The translations under genes and the position numbers were made by a program. The notes below the pieces were generated by a model that worked only from the letters and a program-made list of their open reading frames with translations, was not told the DNA's origin and did no database searches. Source: a bacterium (GTDB lineage: Bacteria > Methylomirabilota > Methylomirabilia > Methylomirabilales > 2-02-FULL-66-22). Taken from it: DNA of 35,773 nt. Of this stretch, positions 23,538 to 32,141 are shown one piece after another; the first letter of the stretch is position 1; each line of letters starts with the position of its first letter. The stretch lies in the NCBI GenBank assembly GCA_029580855.1, contig JAKPQH010000047.1, positions 1-35,773 on the forward strand, written 5' to 3'.

Positions 23538-24244
23538 ACGGCAAACCGGGATTCGCCGTCGAGACCGAGGACCCGGTTGACATCGTCGTCCTCGAAGGCC
23601 GCGATGGCGCAGACCCCACAGCCGATCGCCTCCGCCGCCAGATACAGGTTTTGGCAGACGTGCCCGGCGTCGAGATGGAGGTACCGGTAGCCGCGTTCGC
23701 CGTACCGGTAGCTCATGCGATACGCGTCCGCGATCCAGATGAACGCGGCGCCACAGCTCCTCACGAAATCCTGGCCGAGACACGCCTCGACCAGCCTGGC
23801 GGCAATGTCCGGCTCCAGATTCTCGTCCAGCAACGCGTGGTCCAGCGCCAGAAACCGGTAGAGCCCGGGCCGGAGCCCGGCGACGTTGTTTGCGCAGAGC
23901 AGCGTCTCGAAGGCGTGTCGCGCGCCGGCCGAGGGCACCGTGCGCATCGTGTGCCCCCCGGCGGACGTCCGCTGGACGCCCTGGGTGCACCAGAGCAGGT
24001 AGGACAGCTCCTCGAGGCTGAGCGGAACCCGGGAGTAGTCGCGCACGGACCGCCGGCGCTCGATCGCCTCCCGCACGCTCAGGGTCCCCAGATCGATCCC
24101 TTTCGGTGCCGGGAGGCGGATCGGCGTCCGCGTCCGGTCCCACTCCATTTCCATCGAGGGGGGCGGCATCCCCAATCGGTAACCCGACTTGCCCATATTT
24201 CGGTACTTGGTGCCCTCCATGAAGTCCCTGCCGATGCCCTGCAT
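23507..24244 (-). CDS. SagB/ThcOx-type nitroreductase-fold oxidoreductase
   Basis: A 245-residue FMN-dependent enzyme. Diagnostic blocks are AIERRRSVRDYSRVPLSLEE, LLWCTQGVQR, TVPSAGARHAFE and LHLDAGHVCQNLYLAAEA, followed by GCGVCAIAAF. SagB proteins oxidise azolines in peptide toxins, but many stand-alone members have other, unknown substrates. No cyclodehydratase or precursor peptide is here, so a housekeeping oxidation is more likely. The ATG at 24244 is used; in-frame alternatives lie on either side. It is the last gene of the presumed operon from 27699. Confidence 0.85.
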   Translation of the reverse strand: MQGIGRDFMEGTKYRNMGKSGYRLGMPPPSMEMEWDRTRTPIRLPAPKGIDLGTLSVREAIERRRSVRDYSRVPLSLEELSYLLWCTQGVQRTSAGGHTMRTVPSAGARHAFETLLCANNVAGLRPGLYRFLALDHALLDENLEPDIAARLVEACLGQDFVRSCGAAFIWIADAYRMSYRYGERGYRYLHLDAGHVCQNLYLAAEAIGCGVCAIAAFEDDDVNRVLGLDGESRFAVYLGTVGKKV

Positions 24245-24310
24245 GGCCTCCGACCCCTTTCCAACCTGCCGAGCCAAGATGAACAGGTCCGCATTCCGAA
24301 CGGCGGCTTC

Positions 24311-24829
24311 TCACGACCTGCGCCGTGGAACGGATAGCGACTGCCAGCGCTCCCACTCCAGATGCTTGGCCAGAAAGACGATCTGGCCGATGTGCGAGGC
24401 GTAGTGGTCGAACTGGCGCAGGATGGCCTCCATGGCGGTGAAGTCCTCGCCCCGGATCCGGACCGTGGCCGTGAGGTCGGCGGGCGTGAGCGCGTCCAGG
24501 GCGCCGAAGAGACACGCCCAGCCCCCTTCCCAGGCCGCCTTCAGGTCGGCCCGGGTCGTGGATTCCGGCGGCTCGAACTCCGCATCGCGGTTCCGGCTCG
24601 GTTTTTCCCCGTCCGTGGTGAGGAAGTCGGTCCAGCGCGAGCGCATGTTTCCGCTCAAGTGCATCACCAGGGCCGCGATGCTGTTGGATTCCGGGTCCAG
24701 CCTCATGTGCAGTTGCCGGTCGTCCGTCAGTTGGGCGATTGCCCTCTCCGCCCGCACCTTGATCCGGTTCAGCTCCTGGGCGAGAATCTCCAGAAAACGG
24801 GTGCCCAGGCTGCTCTGCGTGTCCGTCAT
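24311..24829 (-). CDS. DinB-like protein (DUF1572 type)
   Basis: A 172-residue four-helix-bundle protein. The metal-ligand histidines of the DinB/YfiT fold appear in ALVMHLSGNMRSRW and in QFDHYASHIGQIVFLAKH, which also ends the domain as in DUF1572 members. Such proteins are often thiol-dependent transferases, but this branch has no proven activity. The ATG follows GGAGGGGAGG. It lies 52 bp after the iron alcohol dehydrogenase and 66 bp before the SagB-like gene, probably on one transcript. Confidence 0.82.
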   Translation of the reverse strand: MTDTQSSLGTRFLEILAQELNRIKVRAERAIAQLTDDRQLHMRLDPESNSIAALVMHLSGNMRSRWTDFLTTDGEKPSRNRDAEFEPPESTTRADLKAAWEGGWACLFGALDALTPADLTATVRIRGEDFTAMEAILRQFDHYASHIGQIVFLAKHLEWERWQSLSVPRRRS

Positions 24830-24881
24830 GGTCCTCCCCTCCTCTCACGCGGAACCACCTGTACGGCGCCGCGCGCGGCGC

Positions 24882-26036
24882 TCACAGCGCCTGGCGGAGC
24901 ACCTCCGCCAGCTCGTCATCCGTCAATGCGATCGGATTTCCCTTCGTGCTGCCGGCCCGTTGCGCCTCCGCGACGACGGCCGGGATCTCCGCGGCGGGCA
25001 CGCCGTAACGACCGAGCGGCGGCACCCCCAGGTCGGCGCACAGGCCGTACACCCAGCGGATCCCGTCGGCGATGGTGGCGTCGGGCCGTCCGGTCAGGAT
25101 CCGTGCGACCTCCTCGTACCGTCGAAGCGCCGGCCCGCCCGTCGCGCGGTCGTGCAGGGCCGCGACGTTCGCCGCCATGACGACGGGCAGCAGCCTGGCG
25201 CAGACGGCGCCGTGCGGGGCCGGATAGCGTCCCCCCAGGGCGGCGGCGCAGCCGTGCACGGCCCCCAGCTTGGCGTTGGCCAGCGCCAGGCCGCCCAGCA
25301 AGCTGGCCAGTGCCATGTCCTCCCTCGCCGCGGCGTTTTGTCCCTCCTCCCAGGCGCGGCGCAGCGATCGCGCGACGCGGGCCATCCCCTCTCGGCACAA
25401 CGCGTCCGTCACGGGGTTGGCGGCGACCGAGACAAACGGCTCGATGAGCTGCGTCAGCGCGTCCAGGCCGGTGGACGCCGTCACGGCCGGCGGCAGCGAG
25501 TGTGTCAGCTCCGGATCCACCACCGCTAGACGCGGATACAAGAACGCGCTGCGGAGGCTGGCCTTCACCGCGTGCCCGGTCGAGACCAACACGGCATTGC
25601 GCGTCACCTCGGCCCCGGTCCCCGCCGTGGTGGGAACCGCGATGTAGGGCGCCGAGGGCCGAGCCAGCGTCCGCCCCTTGCCGATGACCTCCAGGTAGTC
25701 CAACGGGTCCCCCCCGTTGGTCAGCAGCGCGGCCACGGCCTTGCCGGCGTCCAGAACGCTCCCGCCGCCGAAGCCGATGACCAGATCGCACGCCGTCTCG
25801 CGAGCCTGCTCGACGCCCGCGCGAACCCGCTCGACGGTGGGCTCTCCCGGCACGCCGAAGACGGCGACCGAGACGCCCTGAGACCGCAGGCGCTCCACCA
25901 GCCGCCCCGCGCGTCCAGGGTCGCGCCCCGTGACCACCAGCGCCCGCTCCCCCATCGCCTTGGCCGCCGAGGCAACCTCGCCGACCGCGCCGGACCCGAA
26001 CAGGATTCTGGTTGGCGCGGAGAACTCGAACCGCAT
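24882..26036 (-). CDS. Iron-containing alcohol dehydrogenase family enzyme
   Basis: A 384-residue NAD(P)-dependent dehydrogenase. The dinucleotide site is GFGGGSVLDAGKA, and PTTAGTGAEVT follows. Metal ligands are Asp in TGLDALTQLIE and histidines in GAVHGCAAALGG and APHGAVCARL. It could reduce or oxidise an alcohol, aldehyde or a maleylacetate-like compound. The sequence alone does not decide. The ATG has GGGGGTGA upstream. It stands in the middle of the minus-strand cluster of 23507-27699. Confidence 0.9.
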   Translation of the reverse strand: MRFEFSAPTRILFGSGAVGEVASAAKAMGERALVVTGRDPGRAGRLVERLRSQGVSVAVFGVPGEPTVERVRAGVEQARETACDLVIGFGGGSVLDAGKAVAALLTNGGDPLDYLEVIGKGRTLARPSAPYIAVPTTAGTGAEVTRNAVLVSTGHAVKASLRSAFLYPRLAVVDPELTHSLPPAVTASTGLDALTQLIEPFVSVAANPVTDALCREGMARVARSLRRAWEEGQNAAAREDMALASLLGGLALANAKLGAVHGCAAALGGRYPAPHGAVCARLLPVVMAANVAALHDRATGGPALRRYEEVARILTGRPDATIADGIRWVYGLCADLGVPPLGRYGVPAAEIPAVVAEAQRAGSTKGNPIALTDDELAEVLRQAL

Positions 26037-26091
26037 GCTTCACCCCCTCTCGGCGCACGTGAGGATGCCCCACGGTCTGCCGGAAATGTGA

Positions 26092-26661
26092 TCAGTCCGC
26101 AGGCCGGGGGTCCTGAAAGGCGTAACGCTGCCTCATCCGCTCGACGATCGTTCGGGCCTCGGTCTCGTCGATGGAGAAGCCGAACTGGATGGCCCGATTC
26201 TCGTACTCGAACTCGACCGCACCGCCCGCCAGCCCCGAGAATCTGGCGGCGGCATCGCGGTTTGGCCGGCCGGTCGCCGCGGGCACGACCCGCAGCCTGT
26301 GGACCTTCCGCAATTCGTAGACGCGGCCCCTCCCGAATCCCAGGATGTCCCGCTTGATGCAGAGGGCGCTCGCTCCCATGAGAATCCGCTCTTTTCCTAC
26401 CAGCCTCCACAGCCACACGTAGAGGGCCAAGAGGCCGCCCGCCGTCCAGAGGAGGAGCCAGAAGAGCAATACAGGGCCGGACAGACCCGTCCGGCCCGAC
26501 AGGACCTGGCTGAGCGCTTGGATTTCCCCCATGGCCCAACCGACCAACCACATACCTAGAAAGACCGCCAGGAATAGGCTCCTGCCGGCCGGGATGACGA
26601 TTTCCAGGCCCTCCGGTCCGCCCTCGATGCTCACCCGCGCCCCGGACGCCGCGGATCTCAT
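26092..26661 (-). CDS. Membrane protein with PH-like domain (unknown function)
   Basis: A 189-residue protein. Two hydrophobic helices (about 28-45 and 62-88) are followed by a beta-rich cytoplasmic part (MGASALCIKRDILGFGRGRV, then GGAVEFEYENRAIQFGFSID) resembling bacterial PH-like domains. The family has no firm function. The start is 12 bp after the stop of the DUF697 gene, and the pair probably work together in the membrane. A second small PH-like membrane protein is encoded at 29214-29657. Confidence 0.7.
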   Translation of the reverse strand: MRSAASGARVSIEGGPEGLEIVIPAGRSLFLAVFLGMWLVGWAMGEIQALSQVLSGRTGLSGPVLLFWLLLWTAGGLLALYVWLWRLVGKERILMGASALCIKRDILGFGRGRVYELRKVHRLRVVPAATGRPNRDAAARFSGLAGGAVEFEYENRAIQFGFSIDETEARTIVERMRQRYAFQDPRPAD

Positions 26662-26673
26662 GGTTCGGCTTTC

Positions 26674-27699
26674 TCATCGGCCGCCGTCGGAGCCGGTTTC
26701 CGACGAAAGCTCGGCGGCCTCGACCGCGTCGCCCGGGCTGACGCCCAGCCACTGAGCAAGCGCTCGCGCGGTTTGCATCGCGGAATCGCCGACCCCCCGG
26801 GCGGCGTCGCCCACGCGGCTCTTCGCCGCGGCCCAGAAGGCGCCGCCCACGCGTAGCGCGCCGTCGCGCGCGATCGTTCCCAGCATCTGCGCCGCCTGCG
26901 CCACGGCAAGGCGCCGCACCGTCCGCCGCTCCGGGAGGACCAGGGCCCCGCAGTACCGCTTGGCGATGATCCCCACGCGCAGGGTAAGAAAGGCGTTGGC
27001 GGTCCCCGTCACGATGGAATTCACGAGAAGCGAGCCGGCGGTCTGCAGCCCCGGCATCGAGCCGATGGCGGAGCCGAGGACGCCGGACACCAGCGGCTGC
27101 ACCTGCTCGGCAAGATCCAGGTCGTCGAGCTGGGTGGCGACGAGGGCGGTGGAGGCGACGTTCCCGTACAGAAACGCCAGCTCCCGCAGGGTAGGCCGCT
27201 GGTAGTAGACGCGGGCGATCTGCCAGAGCATCCGGGTCTGGGCGAGGAAGACCATCAGGCCGTCCAGGCTGCCGTTCTGCGATATCGCCGTCGTGATGAA
27301 CACTTGCGAGCCCGCGCCGCGGATGATCTCGTCGGCCCGGGCATCCAGCCTCCGGATGGCGGCTTCGATCTCCTGCCTGGACGACGGCGCCTGTCCTCGG
27401 AGAAGTGGGTTGCCGCGGAGGCGGAGGCGCATGGCCTTCAGATGCGCCTCGAAATCCGGCGAGGCCTCGGTCGCCGGCGGCGCGAGCGCCCGGGGCAAGC
27501 GCAGCACCAGCACGCACGGGACCAGCGCACACCCGACATAGAGGAGGAGCAGCCCCCAGAGGACCGCCGTGCCGAGTGCGGGGTGGACCCGATCGGCCAG
27601 GCCGACCGCCTGCGCCGTCTGGTTGATCAGAAACACCACGAAAGCCACGACGAGGAGCGCGGACAAAAGCGCCAGGACGTTCCGGAGCGTTTTCTCCAT
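26674..27699 (-). CDS. DUF697 (YcjF-like) membrane protein
   Basis: A 341-residue inner-membrane protein with two N-terminal helices (LALLSALLVVAFVVFLIN and AVLWGLLLLYVGCALVP). A soluble helical linker follows, then the DUF697 block: SQNGSLDGLMVFLAQTRMLW, YQRPTLRELAFLYGNVASTA and SLLVNSIVTGTANAFLTLRV. E. coli YcjF is the nearest known relative; its function is not settled. The ATG at 27699 is preferred, as the longer frame upstream is not protein-like. It is the first gene of a likely five-gene transcript. Confidence 0.8.
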   Translation of the reverse strand: MEKTLRNVLALLSALLVVAFVVFLINQTAQAVGLADRVHPALGTAVLWGLLLLYVGCALVPCVLVLRLPRALAPPATEASPDFEAHLKAMRLRLRGNPLLRGQAPSSRQEIEAAIRRLDARADEIIRGAGSQVFITTAISQNGSLDGLMVFLAQTRMLWQIARVYYQRPTLRELAFLYGNVASTALVATQLDDLDLAEQVQPLVSGVLGSAIGSMPGLQTAGSLLVNSIVTGTANAFLTLRVGIIAKRYCGALVLPERRTVRRLAVAQAAQMLGTIARDGALRVGGAFWAAAKSRVGDAARGVGDSAMQTARALAQWLGVSPGDAVEAAELSSETGSDGGR

Positions 27700-27878
27700 G
27701 ACAGGTCTCACCGCATGCGCGGGGTCCGCCAACAGGGCAAGGCGGCGCCGCGCGGACCCGAACGACGCGCCTTGGTCGCGGGCCGCACGCCGCGGCCGCC
27801 CGGGCGTTCCTCGGACGTCTGGGTGGCGCTGGAGCGGCCTCCGGTCGCGCACCGCCCGCGGAGTCCGGGAACAGGTGA

Positions 27879-27908
27879 TTTATCGCCCGGCGCTCGGCGG
27901 GCCGTCAA
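27879..27908 (-). promoter_or_regulatory. Promoter of the DUF697 to SagB operon
   Basis: On the minus strand, TTGACG (27908-27903), 18 bp, GATAAA (27884-27879). Transcription would begin near 27872, leaving a leader of about 170 nt before the ATG. No structure I recognise is in that leader. Confidence 0.5.
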
Positions 27909-28018
27909 GGGAAAAGGCCGAGCGCGGGGATGCACGGACCCTGCGGATGGCCGGCAGCAGGACGGCGGCGCCGGGGAAGACGGCATCCTGAAAGCCGCTT
28001 GCGGATCGGCGTCGCCTG

Positions 28019-28024
28019 TATTAT
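28019..28024 (+). promoter_or_regulatory. Possible -10 of the TTT binding-protein gene
   Basis: TATTAT stands alone in GC-rich sequence about 46 bp before the ATG. No good -35 lies at 16-18 bp. The remainder of 27700-28069 shows no gene. Confidence 0.3.
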
Positions 28025-28069
28025 TGTGCCCGCGGGCCGGGGGAACACACCTGGCAAAGGAGGGTGCCC

Positions 28070-29053
28070 ATGAAAGCCCTGCTGAGAACGTCGGCCAAGG
28101 GAGTCGCCGCGGTCGTCACCATGCTGCTCCTCCCCGGACTGCCCGCGGCGGCGGATTACCCGACCAAGCCCATCAACCTGATCGTGCCGTACGCGGCGGG
28201 CGGTGCCACGGACGTGGTCGCCCGGGCCTTGGCGAAGGTGGCGCCGAAACACATCCCGCAGCCCCTCATTGTCGTGAACCAGCCGGGCGGCGCGGCCATC
28301 ACAGGCCGCGTGGCGGTTGTCAAGGCCCCGCCCGACGGATACACCCTGCTCTTCGGGTACGGCTCGGGCGAGGATCTGGTGACGCCGCACACACGGGCGA
28401 TCCCGTATGACCAGTTCAAGGATTTCGCCCCGGTCGCCCAGGTGACGGTCGTCTCCATCATCTTGGTGGTTCCGGCCAGCCACCCGGCCAGGAACCTGAA
28501 GGAATGGGTGGCGTGGGCCAAGACTCAGAACCGCCCGATCAACGGCGCCGTATCCACCCGCGGCGCCTCGGTGGACATCACCATGCAGTCCTTCATGAAG
28601 GTGGCGGGCATCAACGGCACCACGATCCCCTTCCGCGGCGGCGCGGAGGCGGTGACGGCGCTCCTGGGCGGCAACACCGATTTTTCCGGACAGGTCTACT
28701 CCGAAGCGTTGCCGCACATCAAGGCCGGTCGCCTGAAGGTCCTGGCGGTCGGCACGCGCGAGCGCGACCCGGTGATTCCCGACATCCCGACCTTCATCGA
28801 GGAGGGCGTGAACGTGTGGACCTTTGGCGCCATCCGCGGCATCGGCGCACCCAAGGACACACCCGGACCCCTGATCGACTACCTGGAAGCCTCCGTCAAG
28901 ACGATGACCGAGGACCCCGAGTTTCACCAGATCATGAAGGACATCGTGCACCCGGTCCTGTACCGCGATCGGAAGGTATTCCTGAAGAACATGCAGGACG
29001 GGTTCGCGATGTACGGCAAGCTCATCAAAGAGCTGAACCTGAAGCTGGAGTAA
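28070..29053 (+). CDS. Tripartite tricarboxylate transporter substrate-binding protein (Bug family)
   Basis: A 327-residue periplasmic binding protein. The signal peptide MKALLRTSAKGVAAVVTMLL ends near LPAAA. The mature part opens DYPTKPINLIVPYAAGGATD, followed by VVNQPGGAAITG and PPDGYTLLFG, all standard for Bug/TctC proteins that capture carboxylates or amides. AAAGGAGG lies six bases before the ATG. The membrane partners TctA and TctB are not in the window, so it is an orphan here, as is common in lineages with many Bug copies. Ligand unknown. Confidence 0.92.
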   Translation: MKALLRTSAKGVAAVVTMLLLPGLPAAADYPTKPINLIVPYAAGGATDVVARALAKVAPKHIPQPLIVVNQPGGAAITGRVAVVKAPPDGYTLLFGYGSGEDLVTPHTRAIPYDQFKDFAPVAQVTVVSIILVVPASHPARNLKEWVAWAKTQNRPINGAVSTRGASVDITMQSFMKVAGINGTTIPFRGGAEAVTALLGGNTDFSGQVYSEALPHIKAGRLKVLAVGTRERDPVIPDIPTFIEEGVNVWTFGAIRGIGAPKDTPGPLIDYLEASVKTMTEDPEFHQIMKDIVHPVLYRDRKVFLKNMQDGFAMYGKLIKELNLKLE

Positions 29054-29075
29054 GCCACCCGTCGTCCGCGGCCGT

Positions 29076-29108
29076 CACGACCTCCCGGCGGCATTGCGGG
29101 GGGTCGTG
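29076..29108. terminator. Hairpin between convergent genes
   Basis: CACGACCTCCC (29076-29086) pairs with 29098-29108 over 11 positions with one G-T pair, around an 11-base loop, about 22 bp after the TTT gene stop. No T run follows. Confidence 0.45.
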
Positions 29109-29213
29109 GTGCTTCTGGCGTCGGCGGGTCGGCTTCGCTCTCCTCCCGCGCACCAGGCCAAGGCCCACCGGAACCGCCGAGGCGCTCGGGTGCACGCCGG
29201 CCGGTCGAGCCCT

Positions 29214-29657
29214 TCACCGAGCCACGGCGATCCTCCGCACGATCGCGTTTCGGAGTCGATCCGGCTCGTCGGTTCCCAGCAGAACACCCCGCCCGCTGTA
29301 GAGCGTGATGTGCACCGCGTCGAAACCCGAGACATTGTAGAGCCAGCCCCGCGAGGTCTTGTGGATCCCCCAGCCGTCCAAGAGCCTCGTCCGCGTGACC
29401 TCGACGGTTTTGATGTCCGCCAGCGACAGCGTCTTGCGGAATATCCCGGGGCCGAAGCACCAGTGCAGCGCCCGGTCCGTGACGTGGATGGTGAGCGAGG
29501 AGAACATGTAGGCGCAGGCCGCGAAGACGGCCAGGAGCATCGGCGCGACGAACGGGGGCGCAGGAACGAGCCGCGAGAGCCCGAAAGAGACCGCGGCCCC
29601 GGTCAGGATGGCCACCTGGATCACCGTCCCCCGCTGCGTGTGCTCGTATCGGACCAT
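29214..29657 (-). CDS. Small PH-like membrane protein
   Basis: A 147-residue protein with two hydrophobic helices (about 15-50: VIQVAILTGAAVSFG and FVAPMLLAVFAACAYMF). A beta-rich domain follows, with LSLADIKTVEVTRTRLLDGW and TSRGWLYNVSGFDAVHITLY, resembling bacterial PH domains. The ATG at 29657 has AAGGA seven bases upstream. Function unknown; the layout resembles the protein at 26092-26661. It is convergent with the TTT binding-protein gene. Confidence 0.7.
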   Translation of the reverse strand: MVRYEHTQRGTVIQVAILTGAAVSFGLSRLVPAPPFVAPMLLAVFAACAYMFSSLTIHVTDRALHWCFGPGIFRKTLSLADIKTVEVTRTRLLDGWGIHKTSRGWLYNVSGFDAVHITLYSGRGVLLGTDEPDRLRNAIVRRIAVAR

Positions 29658-29839
29658 CGCCGTTCCTTGGGGATGCGGGTCGCCGCGCCTGTACCGTCGC
29701 CAGGCCGGTCCGGCCGGGCCGTGCGCTTCACCGCGGGGACGCACCGAGCCCGGCGAGGCTGCGGTGCCGCCGATCCATCCGACGGCACGTCGTTCGCCCT
29801 GGCTCCCGCGTCACGCGGGATCGGTCCGCGCGGGCGAAC

Positions 29840-31249
29840 CTACACGCCGAAGACCCGCTTCATCGGCATCCCGAGCCGCGCGTCCCCCGCCAGGACTGCA
29901 TACACCTTCACGCCCCGAACCGTCGCCGCGAACCGCTGCAGGTACGTGTTCTTCATCTGCAGCTCCATGAAGATGCTGGTGGGACGCTCCCGCCCCGCCG
30001 CCGCGCACACGCGCTTCGACAGCTCGAAGACGTCTTCCAGCTCGTCGACCTTCTGGATGTTCCCGATGTGGAGATAGACCTCCGGGAACCGCTCCAATTC
30101 CCGCCGCACCCACGCCGTGTTGGAGAACCGCTCCGCATAAACGTGCTCGATCCCCATCGCCCGGGCGAGCCCCTCCACCGCCTCGACCATCCGCGAGAAG
30201 ATGTACTCTTTCTTCTCCAGCAGGTCGGGGTGGCCGACGTGGGTGTCTTCCCGGAACACCGTTGTCGTTTCTATGGCGTCGACCGCCAGGAACATCTCGC
30301 CATGGCTTCCATCGACCACGAGGAGAGGCAGCAGATGCACCTTCATGACGAACTGACCGTCGTAGTGAACCTTCAAGATCTGATAGTTCCGATCCAGAAA
30401 CCAGCTGAAAACCGTCCAGTAGATGTTCTCGACATCTCGGTCGACCTGGCGGAACAGCTTGTCGGCGGTGCAGTCTCCGACCTCCTTGCCCAACGCGAGG
30501 AACGAGGCGTCCCGCGGCGCGAACTCGACCTCCACATCGTGGCCCCGCACACCGGTCAGCCGGTCGGCGCCGGCGAGCGGGAGATGCGCCGACAGGTCCC
30601 GGAAGAGCCGCGCGACCTCGTCCGCGTGGACCGTCAGGCGGTCCTTGCCCCAGCGGCTGATTTCTCCCCCAAGCAAGCGGGTGACTTCCCCCAGCAGCAG
30701 CTTGGCGTCCAAGAGGGCAACGGCTTCTGCGATCCGCTTCCCCTGGGCGGCGTGAGCGGGGTTGCGGCGCCGCTTCGAGAGAATCTCCCTCGCCTTCGGC
30801 AGAAGTCGATCCGTCGGAATGGATCGCAGCGTCGAGAGGGGGATGAGCCCGTGCGTGTGGAGGTAATCCCGGACATCCAGCGCCAGATGCTCCGCGAGGA
30901 CCTCGTGATTGTCCTCGACGATCTGGCGTAACGTCCACAGGTCGCTGAGACGCTGGAACCGGTCGATCCGCACGTGGAAGTCCGCGGCGAAGTCCCGCCC
31001 CCACCGCTCGAAGAACCTCCCTATGACCTCCGGAAGGTCCTTGCCCTCCCGCAGCAGGTCCGTGAGGGCGAGGCCGATGGGAAGATTCAGCGCCTTCTTC
31101 GCCCGCCTCCCCTCCGCACCCGGGAGCAGCCCGTAGTCGCTCGGGAGCCGGCCGTGCGCATCGCGCGCGACTTGGAGGGGGATATGGAGCGGTCCCCGAC
31201 CTTCGACGAAGCCCATGACGATCGGATTGTACGTTTGCAGTGGCGGCAT
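29840..31249 (-). CDS. Large protein of unknown function (469 aa)
   Basis: I do not recognise a named family. The N-terminal half is helical and charged. Near residues 260-330 comes ALGKEVGDCTADKLFRQVDR, then VFSWFLDRNYQILKVHYDG, with a Cys-Thr pair that could be catalytic. The C-terminal part, MFLAVDAIET to IEHVYAERFSNTAWVRRELE, has the strand-helix-strand rhythm of GNAT acetyltransferases, though this is only a resemblance. No signal peptide or membrane helix is seen. The start may be ATG 31249 or GTG 31300; neither has a strong ribosome binding site. Confidence 0.7.
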   Translation of the reverse strand: MPPLQTYNPIVMGFVEGRGPLHIPLQVARDAHGRLPSDYGLLPGAEGRRAKKALNLPIGLALTDLLREGKDLPEVIGRFFERWGRDFAADFHVRIDRFQRLSDLWTLRQIVEDNHEVLAEHLALDVRDYLHTHGLIPLSTLRSIPTDRLLPKAREILSKRRRNPAHAAQGKRIAEAVALLDAKLLLGEVTRLLGGEISRWGKDRLTVHADEVARLFRDLSAHLPLAGADRLTGVRGHDVEVEFAPRDASFLALGKEVGDCTADKLFRQVDRDVENIYWTVFSWFLDRNYQILKVHYDGQFVMKVHLLPLLVVDGSHGEMFLAVDAIETTTVFREDTHVGHPDLLEKKEYIFSRMVEAVEGLARAMGIEHVYAERFSNTAWVRRELERFPEVYLHIGNIQKVDELEDVFELSKRVCAAAGRERPTSIFMELQMKNTYLQRFAATVRGVKVYAVLAGDARLGMPMKRVFGV

Positions 31250-31546
31250 GGTCCATCCGTCGAGCCCGCCGGCTCGTGCTCCGCGACCGGGTGTGATCAC
31301 TGACAGAGGTGGATTTTGCCCTATCTGCGCCCGATGGACAAGCGCGGATGCCGATGCGTCGCGATGACCGCCATCCGGGTCAAAGTCGTGACGTTGTCCG
31401 TATCTCCCGTTCGTGCCGGCCGCTGGACCCTTCCCCTGCGGGGCGTTTCCTGGTAAGATTTTCTCCAGACGTTTCTATCGGCCGGTTTTTGGGATGTTCC
31501 AGTTTGTGGTCGGACCGGCGCAGAATATCGGAAAAGGGGGACAGCC
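31250..31546. other. Divergent intergenic region
   Basis: About 300 bp between the unknown minus-strand gene and the outer-membrane protein gene. It is less GC-rich than its neighbours and must hold both promoters. TAAGAT near 31455 is a possible -10 for the barrel gene, without a good -35. No gene is seen. Confidence 0.35.
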
Positions 31547-32095
31547 ATGACGAAGCGCAGGCTTTGGCTGGTGGGATGCCTGCTGGCCATTCTGATCGCG
31601 GGCGGCGTGGCCGAGGCCCAGCAGCTCCCGCCGTCGGTCGCCAGGGCCGGTCGGTTCGTCCTCGGCGCCGGCCTTGGCCTTCAGGCCAACACCGTGGACG
31701 ACACCGCGCTCGCCATCGGCCTGAGCGGTGACTATTTCTTCACCAACAACCTCTCCGTGGGACCTTTGATGCAATTCGGCCTGACCGGCGATCTCTTTCA
31801 GCTTGGCCTCTCGGCGCAGGCCAAGTACACCTTCGATATCCCGCAAGTGCGTGACCTCAAACCCCACCTGGAGGGCGGCATCGGCTTCCTTTACGCAAAC
31901 CTGGACCGACGGGGGAGCGGGGGCAAGGACGATACCAGTTTTCTCATTCCATTGGGCGTCGGCCTCGAGTACCGACTGAACCCGCGACTGTCGCTGGACA
32001 CCACGGCGTTCTTCAACTTCACGGATATCGCCGTCAAGAACAAGGACCGGGACTTCTTCTTCACCTGGCTGCTGGGCGTCAAGGTTCCGTTCTAG
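31547..32095 (+). CDS. Small outer-membrane beta-barrel protein
   Basis: A 182-residue protein. Signal peptide MTKRRLWLVGCLLAILIAGG ends near AEAQQ. The rest is alternating amphipathic strands (FVLGAGLGLQANTV, LFQLGLSAQAKYTF, FLIPLGVGLEYRL) and ends in VKVPF, with the terminal Phe recognised by the BAM complex. This fits an eight-stranded OmpA/OmpW-like barrel. The ATG has AAGGGGG upstream. It supports a Gram-negative envelope. Function cannot be told. Confidence 0.82.
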   Translation: MTKRRLWLVGCLLAILIAGGVAEAQQLPPSVARAGRFVLGAGLGLQANTVDDTALAIGLSGDYFFTNNLSVGPLMQFGLTGDLFQLGLSAQAKYTFDIPQVRDLKPHLEGGIGFLYANLDRRGSGGKDDTSFLIPLGVGLEYRLNPRLSLDTTAFFNFTDIAVKNKDRDFFFTWLLGVKVPF

Positions 32096-32137
32096 CGAGG
32101 CCACGGCGTCCGCGCCGCCGGCCGTCTTCCGCCTCGC
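32095..32137. terminator. Possible bidirectional terminator
   Basis: GCGAGGC (32095-32101) and GCCTCGC (32131-32137) are perfect complements enclosing a GC-rich loop that can fold further. It fills the gap between two convergent genes. Confidence 0.35.
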
Positions 32138-32141
32138 CCGC

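Noticed and set aside
23507..24244. A peptide-toxin (TOMM) biosynthesis cluster around the SagB-like gene
   Set aside because: No SagC/SagD-type cyclodehydratase, precursor peptide or ABC exporter is nearby; neighbours are a DinB-like protein and Fe-ADH.
25721..27532. 603-codon minus-strand frame
   Set aside because: Alternate frame of the Fe-ADH, PH-like and DUF697 genes, which all have clear family motifs.
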